A stretch of DNA of 64,000 bases from Cycas panzhihuaensis (GCA_023213395.1 CM041465.1:30821741-30885740), one strand, 5' to 3'; positions 42,181 to 52,960 are shown, counted from the first letter of the stretch. Notes: a model not told the origin generated them from the sequence alone. A program made the numbers and translations.

Positions 42181-42192
42181 AAGGGGGGGAAG
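42181..42192 (+). other. Purine tract upstream of the H right LTR
   Basis: AAGGGGGGGAAGG lies 72 bp before the LTR, not adjacent to it. A small hairpin (TGAGCA-AGGA-TGCTCA, about 42222-42237) lies between. It is probably the polypurine tract, displaced, or a decayed arrangement. Confidence 0.5.
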
Positions 42193-42263
42193 GATACCCC
42201 AAAATTTTTGAAATTTTTTGATGAGCAAGGATGCTCAACCCAATCTTGTTGACCTGGCATAGA

Positions 42264-43171
42264 TGTTGGGACATATTTTGGCACACTGGGCTATGTGGAA
42301 ACTAGATGTAGGGCTGTCTTGACCATTGGAGTGTAGGTACGGACCGTATGGAGGTACATATGATGAGAAAAGTTGGAAAAGTAAGCATTCTGGGTACGTA
42401 TGACAGGTGCATACTAGAATAGGTATGTAACACAGGGTGCGTACTGTTTTCAGTACGCTAGTAGACAACAAGGTACATATGGACAGATCTGACCCAAAGG
42501 GACCCAGAAATGATGACGTCAACCGAGAAGGATGTATGTACAGATGTACGAATGGAAAAGACACCGTTAAGGAAACTTAATCGTGTGTTAAAGTGAAAGG
42601 GTACCTTGGTGACAAAAAGGTATGGTTATGACTGGGAGTCGTAACCCTTCATCAAAAGGCACCAAAGAGGCACATTTAAGGAAACTTGCAAGGACCATTC
42701 TAGTGGTGAGAGCTGAGTGATTCAATCCTATGGTATACTCTCAAGGGTGAGAGCCGAGCATTCATTCCACATGGTGATACGATAGCCAACACGCATATCC
42801 AGTGGTACGGAATAGAGTTACAGCAGATGCATTTCGTGATGCATGCCCTTTTGGAGTGTATATGATAGAACTTAGTGTATATGGTTGGAATGAATACATT
42901 CCAGAATTGATTATATAAGACCTATTGCTTAATGTAAAGAAGAGTTACATGGAAATCTGTGTTCTATGTGTATTATGATGCTTGTGTAGTGGATAATTAT
43001 TGATTATTGTACTGCTGTGTGTAATCTATGATGACCTTATGTGGAGTTATGAATAATTTGTGATGACTATGATATATAAAGCATGCTGACTATATCCTAG
43101 GCTAGACTATTAGTGATCCCTTTACAAGTGTACATATCTCAGTAGGGAGATCTTGTAAAAATAGGTCAACA
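42264..43171 (+). repeat. Right LTR of H
   Basis: 908 bp with the same ends as the left LTR, followed by AATCC and then F's RT. Duplicated promoter-region words as in the left copy. Confidence 0.9.
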
Positions 43172-44630
43172 AATCCATTCTATTAAAAAGAATGAAACAT
43201 TGGATTTGGTGGAATTGCTTAAAAATAAATAGACAATCAGTTGTAAATGGGTTTAGAAAACCAAATCCCACTCTAATGGTTCAATCGGGTGACACAAGGG
43301 TCGACTTGTTGCAAAGGGTTTTAAACAAAAAGAAGGCATTGATTATGAGGTGACCTTTGCACTAGTGGCGAACATGAATACCATTAGACTCATATTGGCC
43401 TTAGTTGCTCATTGTAAATGGTCAATCTATCAGATGGACATGAAGAGCGTCTTTTTCTATGGCGATCTTCAAGAGGTATTATATTTGGAGCAACATTCTA
43501 GATACATTGAACAATGCAAAGAACATTTGGTTTGTCACCTCAAGAAGGCATTGTATGGTTTAAAATAGGCCTTAAGAGCATGTACCCTAAAATCGATGAT
43601 TATTTTTTGAGACATGGATATTATCGATCCACATCAGATCCTAACTTATATATAAAAGGAGAACCATGTAGTTTTTGTCGTTTTGTATGTTGATGACTTA
43701 GTGATCATAGGAAGTGACACTAAGATGATTCAAATTCTCCAAGATGATCTGAAGAGGAGTTTTAAGATGACTAATCTTGGATTCCTGCATTATTTTTTAG
43801 GCATGGAGGTATGGCAATAACCAGGTTATATTTTTCTTTCCCAATTAAAGTATTCTTGAGACATTTTACAACGTTTCAGAATGGAGGACTATAAACCATC
43901 ACTAGCACCTATGGAGAATGGCAGTAAGTTAACTCTTGAAGAAGAAGCAGAACCAACAAATTCTATGTTATATTGGCAACTAGTGGGTAGCTTAATCTCT
44001 CGCACCAATACTAGACTAGACATTTCATTTGCAGTTGGGATTTGTTCTAGGTACATGTCTCAACCTCAGTAGAAACGATGTAATGCAACAAAATGTATAC
44101 TAATATACATCAAAGGCACATTGTAGCATGGCCTTTAGTATCCTCATAATGAAAACTTCATTTTGGAGTGGTTCTCAGATTCTAATTCGGTAGGTTGCCA
44201 AGATAGCTGCAGATCGTCCTTGGGATATTGTTTCACCCTTGGATCATGAGTTGTTTTGCGGAGTTGCAAGAAGCAACCCAGTGTTACCTTGTTATCCATG
44301 GAAGCAAAGTATAAAGTTGCAGTCAACGCAACTTGTGAGGCAATTTGGCTAGGGCAGATTTTTGGAGAGCTTGGACTTGAGTAGGATCACTCCACTAGGT
44401 TATATTGTGACAAACAAAATGTGCTTAAGTTAACAAAGAACCTAGTTTTTCATGCGAGGACCAAGTACATTGAGGTTCATCACCATTTTATCTGGGAGCA
44501 TGTTCAGAAAGGTGAAATCAACCTCTTCTACAGGCCCACAGACTAGCAGTTAACAGATATATTTACCAAGCCACTTGGTAGAGAGAAGTTTGAGAAATTC
44601 AGAGATGGTCTTGGTGTCTGACTTAACATT
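43172..44630 (+). pseudogene. pol: Reverse transcriptase and RNase H of F
   Basis: It resumes at SIKKNETLDLVELLKNK. RT motifs: [36 protein letters not shown] (43300-43400), MDMKSVFFYGDLQE, LYGLK, YVDDLVIIG near 43688. MEDYKPSLAPMENGSKLTLEEE, GSLISRTNTRLDISFAVG and RNase H FSDSNSVGCQDS, SMEAKYKVAV and FHARTKYIEVHHHF follow. Numerous stops and two or more shifts. It continues the F pol that stops at 32564. Confidence 0.92.
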
Positions 44631-44639
44631 GTAAACATT

Positions 44640-44655
44640 GGGGGGGGGGGGGGGG
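44640..44655 (+). other. Polypurine tract of F, a G16 run
   Basis: Sixteen consecutive G directly before the LTR. E has about eight at the same place, so the run has grown by slippage or is a sequencing artefact. Confidence 0.85.
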
Positions 44656-45297
44656 TGTTAAACTTTTATGTGTAAATGTTAAGTGTCGTACTTTATAATG
44701 TTTTATTAATATACTTTATGTAACTTTATATTAGTGTGACTTATCACTTAATGTGATAAAGTACGTACCCATATTCTTTTTAATTGTACAACATTGTAAC
44801 TTGAGGGTTAATATACCCTCATACACTTATGCTCACAAGAGAGCTCAAGGGGACACTTGTCCCATATGCAACTAGCATGCTTACACGTTTGACATTCATC
44901 AAACATGCAATGCTCCTAAGTCTCTATATATTAAGACCATATCTCATGTATCTCACAAAAGAAAGTGTTGTATTGTTATACTACTAGTTCTCCGTCAAAC
45001 ATGCAACACTCCTAACTCTCTATATATTGAAACTATATGTCATGTATCTCACAAGAGAAAGTGTTGTATTGTTATGCTACTAGTTCCATCAATCTAAGCT
45101 TCTTATTCATTTGGAGTTGGATCAATTCCTTCTCCTCCATATTTGTGTGCTCATACTTATGATCATTATGCTTATGCTTGCTCATGTGCTCATCTCCATG
45201 CTTGTTTGATTAGATGGTAATTATCTTCATTCTTATAGTAAACTTTCCTCTCTTTTAGATCCTAAGGGCCATAGGCTTAATGCTACCATTCTCAACA
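44656..45297 (+). repeat. Right LTR of F with duplicated promoter
   Basis: 642 bp, TGTTAAAC...CTCAACA. A 96-bp tandem duplication (44900-44995 and 44996-45091) repeats CAAACATGCAA, the TCTCTATATATT TATA box and GTGTTGTATTGTTAT. The J LTR (550 bp) has only one copy, which accounts for the length difference. Confidence 0.92.
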
Positions 45298-45855
45298 CCA
45301 AGTGTATCGTCTCTTGTAATCGAGGAGATGAAACCATTGTACTTCTTTAGCAATGCATACAATGTGGTAGTCACAAGTTCATGTCTCGAACTTGGTTTCC
45401 CTGGAGTATTCAGCTCATTATTAATTTCTTTGATGGAAGACAAAAAAATTGACATAGGCTCAACAAATCTCAAAGTATACAACTTAGTTTTTATCATAAG
45501 AATGCGAGCATCATCTTGCCTTTTCATAAAATAAAATCAAAGTATACCAAGTTTCCTTTGAAGTGCTAGCACTAACAATATTTTGATCAACATTTACATC
45601 AACAACAATATGAAGAAATGCTAAGGCTATTTCATCCTTAGCCTTCCAAACAACAACTCAAGCAGGATCGGGTTGAATGATTACATTATTATTAGTTGGG
45701 CTTTTAGTTGGAGCAGGTTCGGGATTCTTCTCAAATACAAATGCCCAAAACTCATTCATGCTCAACAAATTTTGTGTTTTCTTTTTTTATTCTTGATAAT
45801 TATCTTGTCGATTTAACTTTATGGCACATGCATTAAGCATGTTAATAACAACCAT
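45298..45855 (-). pseudogene. gag: Copia gag of J, N-terminal part
   Basis: The minus-strand ATG at 45855 opens MVVINMLNACAIKLNRQDNYQE. It runs through WKAKDEIALAFLHIVVDVNVDQN and a 90-codon open piece with RILMIKTKLYTLRFVEPMS, ELNTPGKPSSRHELVTTTLYALLKKYNGFISSITRDD. It stops where F begins. At least three stops are present. Confidence 0.88.
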
Positions 45856-46869
45856 GATGTTTAAGTTGTTTAAGGTTTCTTGAAGCTAGCAGATGACTTA
45901 GAGACTCAAAGCTTTCGTCTCTTAAATTCCACTTTCTAACACACCGACAACTTGATCTTACAAAGAAGATCCGACAACTAAGGAGAGTGATGACGAGTGG
46001 TGGAGATGTACACCCTTGATCTTACAAAGAAGATCCAACCCTAATCTTTTTAGATAGATCCAACAGTTCGCTAAGTCAAATCTAGAACAAGGGTAGGTAG
46101 GGTTGATCTGCATGATCGTATCGGGCTTTTCTTGGTATGCATAGCTCCAATAACACTACTTTCACATGCCCTTTTCTCCAAGAGAATCTCAATTGTCACG
46201 CATTGACCGTACCGTTGGTTGGTCCCTTAAAGAATGCACCAAACTTGAGATTTGTAGAGGCAAGGTTTTAACCTTTTTTGGGTCTCTTCAACAAAATTTT
46301 AAAGCAGTTTTTAATTATTAAAGTGCACTTAGAATAAATTGCTTGAATGATGTTACTACTTTACAATGCTTAATAAAATTTCAATGAAAAGGCTTTAAAT
46401 GAAGCAATTTGAGTACATAAAAATAACATATAAACTGTTCTAAAAGCGCTTAAAAAACAAAAAAGTGCTAAGTGTCCAATGAAGATGTGCTTGCTTCAAT
46501 GTTTTGCTTTGAGTGGTTTCGTTTTTAATGCAAATAAACAACCACAAAATGAAGATTTAATGAAGTGTGCCAAGTAATCAATCCACCATCACAATGCTAG
46601 GACTTTAAAATAGTCCTAACCAACCTTAAAATAAAGTGATTTTTATTAAAAAAGAGTGACTTTGAGCCCTTTTTAAAGCTTAGGGCATGAAGGTCACCTT
46701 GCAAGGATCCTTATAAATTTGACTACAATGTGAATTTATCACAATTAGTACATATATGATTGGAGAATCACTTGATTAAATTTAAGTTTTGCATTTGCAA
46801 TTTTTTTGAAGTGTAAAATAACTTTAAAAAATAAAAAAGTCTAAATTTTGCTTAAAAATGCTGAAATAA

Positions 46870-47095
46870 GTATTAAAAATGACTAAAAATTAAAAAACTT
46901 TGGAAATGAAGGATTATGGAAAAAGGAATATTCGAAGAATATCTTTAATTTCATAACATAGGATGATTTTTTCCTTAAAAATGATGAAATACATATTAAA
47001 AATGACTCAAAATTAAAAAACTTTAGAAATGAAGGATTATGAAAAAAGGAATATTCAAGGAATATCCTTAATTTCATAACCTAATATGATTTTAT
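46870..47095 (-). repeat. 123-bp tandem duplication in the J leader
   Basis: Two copies share AAAAATGACT, AATTAAAAAACTTT-GAAATGAAGGATTATG, AAAAAGGAATATTC and TTAATTTCATAAC, with a period of about 123 bp and roughly 90% identity. Confidence 0.92.
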
Positions 47096-47204
47096 AAATT
47101 AAAAAAATGTTAATTTTTGAAGGGTTGAAAGAATTGCAGTGGCTGTTGCATAAAAATAATTATGCAATTATTCAAATCCGATTATAAATACTTCAAATTT
47201 GTAG

Positions 47205-47529
47205 TTTGATGTTCTAAACGTCATCATTGGTGGTGTGAACGCGTATTGGAAAAATTCCGTTCTGATTGATGACTTGTACAAAGAGAATGATCCAAAAATG
47301 CGGTTGGAAGGATGCACGATTGTGAGCATTAAAACAAACAACAACGTCCAAATGAATCAGCCATACACCATGTGGTTGCTTCATGACGTTTGAGGAGGAC
47401 CTAGGAATATTCTCTACTCACTCGAAAGATTTCCTCACTTTAGAGAGAGCAGATTTTGCTCGATGGATGGGATTGAATGCTATGAAAATATTGTTCATCT
47501 TCTCAAAATGCAAGCCTGAGATAGTGTGA
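47205..47529 (+). other. Antisense coding-like fragment in the J leader
   Basis: On the plus strand (opposite to J), 62 open codons (47205-47390) read FDVLNVIIGGVNAYWKNSVL ... MWLLHDV. A second frame then overlaps (about 47384-47529), reading MTFEEDLGIFSTHSKDFLTL ... CKPEIV. Base composition is less AT-rich than the flanks and the peptides look protein-like. I recognise no family. A 1-base shift or short intron could join them. It sits about 330-660 bp from J's primer site, the same place as the antisense frames of F. Confidence 0.4.
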
Positions 47530-47862
47530 GTTTTTCTTTTGGCTTCCAGTCAGTAGAATAAGCTCAATCTTCCTCCCTTCTATAGATTTGAGTGGAGAAA
47601 TCCTACAAAGTAATTTTTATAATGATTTTTTTTTATGATTTTTCTGTTGCACTAACCAAATTGAGCATTAAAAAAAAAATTCAGAAAATAAAACTATTGA
47701 TTTCCGGCTTACAAATGTCTGAGAAATGGTGGGAAACTGTAGAAAAGTAACCCAAACTTAGCCTTGGCCTTCTGAGAGTGAAAGTCGTCACCAAGTATTT
47801 GGAAAATCTCCTTTAAATTTGAAAAAAGAACCGAAAAAACTCCTCTTAGCAAGCTCTGCTAC

Positions 47863-47874
47863 CAAATGTTGAAG
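47863..47874 (-). other. Primer-binding site of J
   Basis: The minus strand reads TGGTAGCAGAGC, with one mismatch to the initiator tRNA-Met site, two bases from the LTR. Confidence 0.85.
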
Positions 47875-47876
47875 AT

Positions 47877-48426
47877 GATGGCATTTAGCCTTCAGCTCTT
47901 AGGATGTAATGGAGAGGAAAATCAGCTAGCATTAGAAGATGATTAGCGTCTAACTAGGAAACTATGAACATGAGCAAATAAGCAAACATATGGCACAATG
48001 ATCTCAAGCATAAGAAAGATGCAAATGTGGAGGAGAAGGAATTGGTCCTTACTCCAAATAAACAAGCATGGCTTAGATTAAAACTAGTAGCAACATAACA
48101 GTACAACACTCTCTCATATATGATACATGAGGATTGGTCTCAATATATAGAGTTAGAGGAGACACCCTAGGGGGCTACATGTTTGATGAATGTCGAACAT
48201 GTAAGCTATGCTAGCTACATACAGGACAAGTGTCCCTTGACCTCTCTTGTGAGCAAAAGTGCATGAGGGTACATTGACCCTCCAGTCACAACGTTGTGCA
48301 ACTAGAAAGAATGTGGGTGTGTACTTCATTAAGTGATAAGTCATCCTAACATGAAGTTACATAAAGTACATTAATAATACAATATAAAGTACAATGGTTA
48401 ACATGTAAACATAAAGGTCTTTAACA
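47877..48426 (-). repeat. 5' LTR of J
   Basis: 550 bp. The minus strand starts TGTTAAAGACC and ends ATCTTCAACA. TATA box CTCTATATATTGAG near 48145. It aligns with the F LTR and less closely with the E LTR. Confidence 0.9.
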
Positions 48427-48886
48427 AAAACAACATAATATCATGAACACAACAGGCAACTGGCGAAGAGGCTCTATGGAGCCACCTCTACAAACAATGT
48501 CATGGTAAGCTAGTAAACACCTCAATGATGACAAATTTGCAACAGATAAAATTCTTCCAATGAGGCTCTGATGCCATGTAAGGAATGTAAATTTGCTATG
48601 ATACTGTATAGAAAAATGAAATTGACAGAAAATAATAATGCACAAAGGAAAGAAACAAGAAGCACCAGGATCATAATGGTAACCTAAAGGTACCTTAACT
48701 TGGATTCATACTATAAGAATAATTGTTACAACAATCGGTCAATATGATACATTGAGTGTGTATTTATAATACACAACTTGGCTATTCGTGGGACCCACCA
48801 CAAAATACTAAAGTCATAATAAAATTAATTGCACAAATGTGCATTATAACTTTGCCTCATGAAGTGTGAAGCAAGCTATTTTAACA
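48427..48886 (-). mobile_element. Element K: LTR and leader start
   Basis: Minus strand: LTR 48886-48577 (about 310 bp, TGTTAAAATAG...TCCTTACA), primer site TGGCATCAGAGC at 48576-48565, then 138 bp of leader cut by J. The LTR resembles the T1 LTR in layout and words (CAGGATC, GGTAACCTAAAGGTACCT against GGTACCCTTAAGGTACCT, GTGTATTTATA, GGGACCCA), so K is an older cousin of T1, perhaps an autonomous one. Confidence 0.7.
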
Positions 48887-50440
48887 CGATGAAGTCCCTA
48901 TCAGTTACGATGCTTTATTCATTATTAAAAATGCTAGTATTGATTAGAACTTGTTGTCAATACAGCATCATAAATGCATAGTACTTATTTATTAAAATGG
49001 TAGTAAAGATATCTAATCATATACAATTTAATTTCTTCATCCAAGTATGTATGCTTGGTGAGTATATAAAAAAAACTCTCATTTTTTTATCCATTATTTT
49101 TTGTTTCTTCTATTGAATGTGAATATTAAGGGGTAATATAACCTGAATATTGGTTAAAATAAAGGATTCTAGTACAAGGTCATAAAAATATAACCTGAAT
49201 ATGGGTTAAAATAAAGGATTCTAGTACAAGGTCATAAGAATATGGAGTTATATCCATTCCAAAGTAGACCAAGATTAAATTCTCAATTATGTTCTCATTT
49301 TTTATAATGATAACTAGGAATTTATGAAATGCTACTAGCCTCCATATTTTATATCATAACTGAATAAGATTTTTAAGTTTGACAAAGGAGAATGCTTACT
49401 ACCATTACGTCACCTACGCACTTGTAGCTATATGGAGTGTCAACAATGACTAGCGTATGATGTTGTATCCAACTGATTTGAATCATTAAACCTTATATTT
49501 CTTGTTTTTGTAGTTAAGTTGCAATTAATTGCTTATACCCATATATATTATCAGGTAATATGATGCCAAGATTAAGGTATCTCATTTCTTAATATGAGAT
49601 CATACCTATAATGGTGCATCATTAGAGGTATCATAAAACTGTATGAGTGGGTATTTAATAGTTTCCTATTTTATACACAAGTAAAATAATGGGCACTCTA
49701 GTTTCAATTTAGGATAGAGATTTGCCTAATAAACTAAGAAATTATAAGCATCATTTGATTTACAGAAGCATGGTGGTGGTTATTATGAAAAACATGACTT
49801 CTCAATTCCGTTACACTTGAATTTGATATTGTTGTAACAAGACTGACCTTTGCAAAGGGCAATCTTATGGAAAGTAATAAGTACTTTAGATTTATCATGG
49901 AAAGGCTAGGCTTGTTATTTAGGTTTGGAATTGGAAGTCATTCAATATCATAAGCCATTGTAGGGCATTCCTATTGCATTGCCCCTAGCCCCAGGTTAGA
50001 ACTGTGCTTTGCACGTCTTCCCTCTGCAATGCCCAAATCCATGGCGGTCGTCCTACATACCAAATATAGGAACAATGTCAAGGACTCATTTTAGACACTG
50101 GATGTCACACTAAGCTGACTACACATAGTAGTCCACATCATCCCTTAGGATGTATAGGGTGAATTCTTTGCTCTAAGGAAAGGCCACTCCCTCATTGAGG
50201 GGATATCTTTTATATTTGTTTTGTGGTCCATAATTATACATTCCCACTAAGAGACATGTCCCATTAAGAGACATATCCCAATTCTCGTTTATTCTCTTGG
50301 AGGTATCTGGGGGTCTTCCTCTTGGTACCATAAGTCAAGAGGGTATACAACATCTTGTCTTGTGGTTAATCCACATAAATGATATTCCCATTCCATCCCT
50401 TGTTTAATTGGATAATTTCACTATTGATCATAGTTATACC
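48887..50440. other. Gene-free stretch
   Basis: No open frame of note, no LTR boundary and no match elsewhere in the window that I can see. A 52-bp tandem pair lies at 49138-49240. The 49980-50350 part is less AT-rich and may be an old LTR or unrelated intergenic DNA. Confidence 0.6.
49138..49240 (+). repeat. 52-bp tandem duplication
   Basis: Two almost identical copies of TATAACCTGAATAT-GGTTAAAATAAAGG... (the second ends CATAAGAATAT). Only two or three differences, so recent. Confidence 0.95.
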
Positions 50441-51527
50441 TGATCTGAATTTGAATGGAAAAGTGAAGACTTAGTCCAATTGAAACAAATTCAAGAACAA
50501 TATACAATATGTTATATTATATTAGAAAATATTTTGATTTTCTTATCAAATTCTATATTTTTGTGCTCTACTGAGCATGAATAGGTCTGCTACAGCAATT
50601 TGGGAGTGGAGAAATGTGTGCTAGGTGTATTTTGGGCTGTTGCGCACTCTCCAGTACCTCTACTAGTGATTTCTGTATGGAGATTTGGCTGTTGTTCAAC
50701 CACAAACCCCTTTTTGGAGAAGATTTCTACCTCGGCGTCTTTCTTGGACCGCTATGTTTTGTTTTCCTCCTCCTTTAGCTGCGTCTAAGTCTTCCTTGGA
50801 CTCTTCAACCCCTCTCGGACAAATTTGTGCAGTTTCTAATGCCTCACGGACGAATCTTTCTCTGCTGCACCTCTATTTCTCCTCTGTTTTCCTACGCAGT
50901 CTTTAGTTTGGAGCCATTTTTCTTGTTTGGAAAGCTACTCTGAGTTATTTCTCGAGTCTTCTCGCTCCTTTGGTTGCATATGCAAAATGTTGGGCGCTCC
51001 TTCCTCCACGAATAGATTTGGGCGATTTTTTTGCCCTCCAAAGTCTATTTTTTCCTTCAAAACCATTTTTTCATTTTTCTTGTTTCAACTCCTCGTTTGA
51101 TCCATTAGAAATTGAAAAGAATCAGTTAGATCACTGATTTCTTCCTTTGATTAGTTAGAGGACATCTGTACGGATGTTCCCCTAAAATCTTAGAACAAAT
51201 AGAATTCATTCATTTTTTTGTAAAAATGTGATTTCCATTTGTTTTTCTATTTTCTAGTTGCACTTGGTGGTTGCAACTTGTGGGTCTGGTTGCACCGACA
51301 GGTTGTTTGGTCATACTGACAAGTCGTTTGGTCACATCGACAGGTCATTTGGGTGTACTACTGGTAAGGATAGGTTGTACCAGAATTGCCTTTTTTTGAT
51401 TTTTGAGCATCTGAATGACTTTTTTTTTTGCTAAACAAAGGTTAGAAACATGAAAATAAATATTAGCGATGCATTTTATACTCATTTTTAAAAGTATTAT
51501 GAAACTAATTGATCCGAAAACGAATAA
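50441..51527 (-). repeat. 3' LTR of Gm
   Basis: About 1087 bp, longer than the G LTRs. Its outer 120 bp match the end of G LTRs inverted (TGATC(T/C)-AATTTGAATGG...CAATATACAATA). It contains at least three of the 21-bp GGTxxxACCA units (51268-51360). Confidence 0.82.
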
Positions 51528-51565
51528 GAACTCCCTCTTTTTAGAAGTTGATGGACACGTGAACT

Positions 51566-52327
51566 TTATAGTTGTAGATGAGGGAATTTGATTCTTCCCT
51601 TTTCCTTGTTGTACCATTTTACTTTGCTGGGCACTTGTCCTTTCTCTGCAATCCGGAAGGACTCAATGGTGCCTCTTCTGGTCATGGTTTGTGTCTTTTG
51701 AAGAATACCATTGCTTTGCATTGGGTTTTCTTTCTCCACTTGCAACTTCTTCGGATTCAAAAAAAGTGGAACTCCGTCTTCATCTTTATCCAACATGGAT
51801 GGCTTGAATATCTTTAGATTCTCAACATTCACAACTGAATACATCTTCATGAATTCTGGAAGATCAAGCTGAAAAACATTTTTCCCAATCTTCTTCAAGA
51901 TTGTAAAGGGACCATAATGTATAGGCTTCAGCTTTTTACCTTCACCTTGCAATCTTTTCTTGCTAAGATGTAACCAAACTCTATCTCCTTCGTTGAAGGA
52001 ATCATTGGTTCTATGTGCATCATGCCTTTGTTTATATCTCTGCTGATATTTTTGAAGCTGCTCAACCTGTTGATGAATTATTCTAATTCTTTCTAAGAAT
52101 CTTTGTGCCTTCTCTTGTGCTTCTTCCTCCTTTCCATTTCTTGCAGTAAGTTGAGCTAAAAATTCTAAATCAAACGGACTTGCAGGCAGAAATCCCAAAC
52201 ATACCTTGAATGGTGATTTCAGAGTCGAGCTATGGATAGCTCTGTTGAAAGTAAATTGCACGTATGAGAGACTTTCATCCCAAGTCTTAAAATGCTTAGC
52301 ATTGTATCCTATTAACAATTGTACCAA
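51566..52327 (-). CDS. pol: C-terminal integrase and pol tail of Gm
   Basis: 253 open codons on the minus strand. It has the integrase end (GYNAKHFKTWDESLSYVQFTFNRAIHSST, SPFKVCLGFLP), a long RIRIIHQQVEQLQKYQQRYKQRHDAHR helix, GDRVWLHLSKKRLQGEGKKLKPIHYGPF and then FQLDLPEFMKMYSVVNVENLK. The last 70 residues (RGTIESFRIAEKGQVPSKVKWYNKE) could be a decayed chromodomain: VKWY resembles the family's VKWKGY. This tail survives in both G units. Confidence 0.88.
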   Translation of the reverse strand: MVQLLIGYNAKHFKTWDESLSYVQFTFNRAIHSSTLKSPFKVCLGFLPASPFDLEFLAQLTARNGKEEEAQEKAQRFLERIRIIHQQVEQLQKYQQRYKQRHDAHRTNDSFNEGDRVWLHLSKKRLQGEGKKLKPIHYGPFTILKKIGKNVFQLDLPEFMKMYSVVNVENLKIFKPSMLDKDEDGVPLFLNPKKLQVEKENPMQSNGILQKTQTMTRRGTIESFRIAEKGQVPSKVKWYNKEKGRIKFPHLQL

Positions 52328-52347
52328 TGTCCTTTTGACAACTCCAA

Positions 52348-52960
52348 TCTTGTTGGATATTGTGACAACAATAGTTTGAGGCTAAAATTTTGGCATGTTA
52401 GCGGCGCGGTTTCCCCTTGTAATCTTTCTCGGGGGGTTCCAAGGGGGGCGACACCCCCCTTGGCTGGGGGGTGCGGGAGTTCGGGGCCGATAGCCCCCGA
52501 CCCGAAAAATTAGCCCTGTAAACCATATTAAAATGTAAAGAGAATCAGGGTTGTTCGATACAAATACTCTATATTCTACGGTTGAGATTTATGCCTTGGA
52601 TGTCCCTCTCATGTAGCCTGATTTAGAGCTTTTCTTATTATGTTGTATGTAATGTAATGTACTGTGATGAGGGCGGCGGCTAGTTGTTGTTCCTAAGAGC
52701 ACTCTGCTACTGAGATGTACTTTTCTCCATTTTACAACAAATAAAGATCGATATCTTTCCTGTGTGGATGTTTCCCTAGCACACTGCTAGGGTTTTACCA
52801 CGTTATATCAGATACATATGTGATGTTTGGATTTCATATTCATGTTATTGTATTATCTCTGAGTTTAGAACTTGCATGTTAAATTCTAGTTTTGATTCCT
52901 ATAACTAGTTGCAAAATAGTTCAGATCTTGTGGCGGTTAAAGGTTTGGGACCTTGTATTC
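52348..52960. mobile_element. GC-rich insertion inside Gm integrase
   Basis: About 610 bp split the integrase between HPQTDG (52961 side) and GVVKRTL (52340 side), removing the catalytic Glu context. Flanking CTCCAAT/CTCAAT may be the target duplication. It begins near TGTTGGATATTGTGACAAC, so it could be a solo or partial LTR. A 110-bp GC-rich core (52402-52510) holds a perfect 10-bp hairpin CCAAGGGGGG-CGACA-CCCCCCTTGG and a second one, TCGGGG...CCCCGA. No coding sequence. Confidence 0.7.

Larger units (their letters stand above)
32565..43171 (+). mobile_element. Gypsy element H (Tat-like), inserted in F RT
   Basis: 10.6 kb with LTRs at 32565-33479 (915 bp) and 42264-43171 (908 bp), both TGTTGGGAC...GTCAACA, flanked by AATTC/AATCC in F's RT. 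Gene order gag - protease - Gag-like segment - RT - RNase H - integrase marks Ty3/gypsy. The protease pattern (LPTSTW ... LLGRAWL), the long protease-RT spacer and an ORF after integrase point to the Tat lineage. LTR divergence is visibly higher than in A or E (roughly a tenth in the first 200 bp). All genes carry stops but long open stretches remain. Confidence 0.9.
5009..45297 (+). mobile_element. Copia element F, split into five pieces by four insertions
   Basis: F pieces: 5009-5258 (LTR end, primer site, leader start), 14852-15855 (leader), 23357-23699 (leader), 29470-32564 (leader end, gag, protease, integrase, RT start) and 43172-45297 (RT, RNase H, polypurine tract, 3' LTR). Insertions A, E, G and H fill the gaps with 5-bp duplications TTTAT/TTTAG, TTTCA/TTTCA, CCAAC/CCAAC and AATTC/AATCC. 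Across the E and G gaps, the joined F sequence runs colinearly with the uninterrupted leader of its relative J, which independently supports the reconstruction. The summed F sequence is about 7.4 kb. Its pol is inactive, with integrase catalytic residues replaced and many stops. Confidence 0.85.
45856..47862 (-). other. Leader of J
   Basis: It matches the F and E leaders over its gag-proximal half. It holds a two-copy tandem repeat (46870-47095) and an antisense open region (47205-47529), described separately. No sense gene is seen. Confidence 0.8.
45298..48426 (-). mobile_element. Copia element J (5' LTR, leader, gag start), cut by F
   Basis: Minus strand: LTR 48426-47877, primer site, a leader of about 2 kb and the first part of gag, ending at F's right edge (45297). 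It is the same family as F: LTR, leader and Gag all align. The rest of J should lie beyond F's left end but is not recognisable there. J itself interrupts K at 48427. Confidence 0.88.

Noticed and set aside
50600-50906. Two plus-strand frames
   Set aside because: They are within the Gm 3' LTR on the opposite strand and have no domain.
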